Origin: Candidatus Hydrogenedentota bacterium | GTDB taxonomy: Bacteria > Hydrogenedentota > Hydrogenedentia > Hydrogenedentales > SLHB01 | Length of the DNA: 6,189 nucleotides | NCBI GenBank assembly: GCA_003552765.1 | Contig: PUOI01000525.1 | Coordinates: 1 to 6,189 of the forward strand | Reading direction: 5' to 3' | Shown: positions 6,124 to 6,189 of the stretch, one piece after another | Numbering within the stretch: the stretch's first letter is position 1 | Layout of the letters: every line of letters begins with the position of its first letter | Program-made: the position numbers and the translations under genes | The notes under the pieces: model-generated | Told to the model about the DNA's origin: nothing | Databases searched by the model: none | What the model saw: only the letters and a program-made list of their open reading frames with translations

Positions 6124-6189
6124 AATGCCCGGAGTTCCAGAAGTGATTGTCCCATGCAACAGGGCGTCGCGCCCCGTTCGTTCCCTTCG

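Noticed and set aside
6162..6174. Small hairpin GGGCG-TCG-CGCCC near the right edge
   Set aside because: The stem is only 5 bp with no T-run on either side; in high-GC DNA this is expected by chance.

Overview
The window is high-GC DNA carrying four genes, all on the minus strand, so transcription runs from the right edge to the left. The likely source is a Gram-negative bacterium with the MEP isoprenoid pathway. The secreted retropepsin-like/PDZ protein and the secreted melibiase-like protein would suit an uncultivated Planctomycetes/Verrucomicrobia/Hydrogenedentes-type lineage. That placement is a guess from gene style; no marker gene in the window decides it.

Layout in transcription order: (1) 6123-4921 encodes an exported protein with two degenerate retropepsin-like units and a C-terminal PDZ domain. 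(2) A 177-base gap holds a terminator-like structure, a second inverted repeat and a clear Shine-Dalgarno sequence. (3) 4743-2602 encodes an exported protein of about 713 residues built like a GH36/GH27 alpha-galactosidase, but the usual nucleophile position is not aspartate. (4) 2601-2250 is a 352-base non-coding stretch rich in structure: two head-to-head REP-like units (GTAG followed by a palindrome) and two more hairpins, enclosed by an 11-bp inverted repeat. (5) 2249-576 encodes a full-length UbiB/ABC1 (AarF) atypical kinase. (6) After 83 bases, a GTG-initiated ispE (4-diphosphocytidyl-2-C-methyl-D-erythritol kinase) starts at 492 and runs off the left edge.

The ubiB and ispE products fit a common theme. 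IspE makes isoprenoid precursor in the cytosol, and UbiB is a membrane-anchored kinase-like protein linked to prenyl-quinone synthesis. The two exported proteins upstream form a separate envelope/secretion theme, and both have altered catalytic motifs. No tRNA, rRNA, CRISPR array, transposase gene or phage gene is visible. The main points worth a second look are the REP-like/MITE-like intergenic block and the two putative pseudoenzymes.
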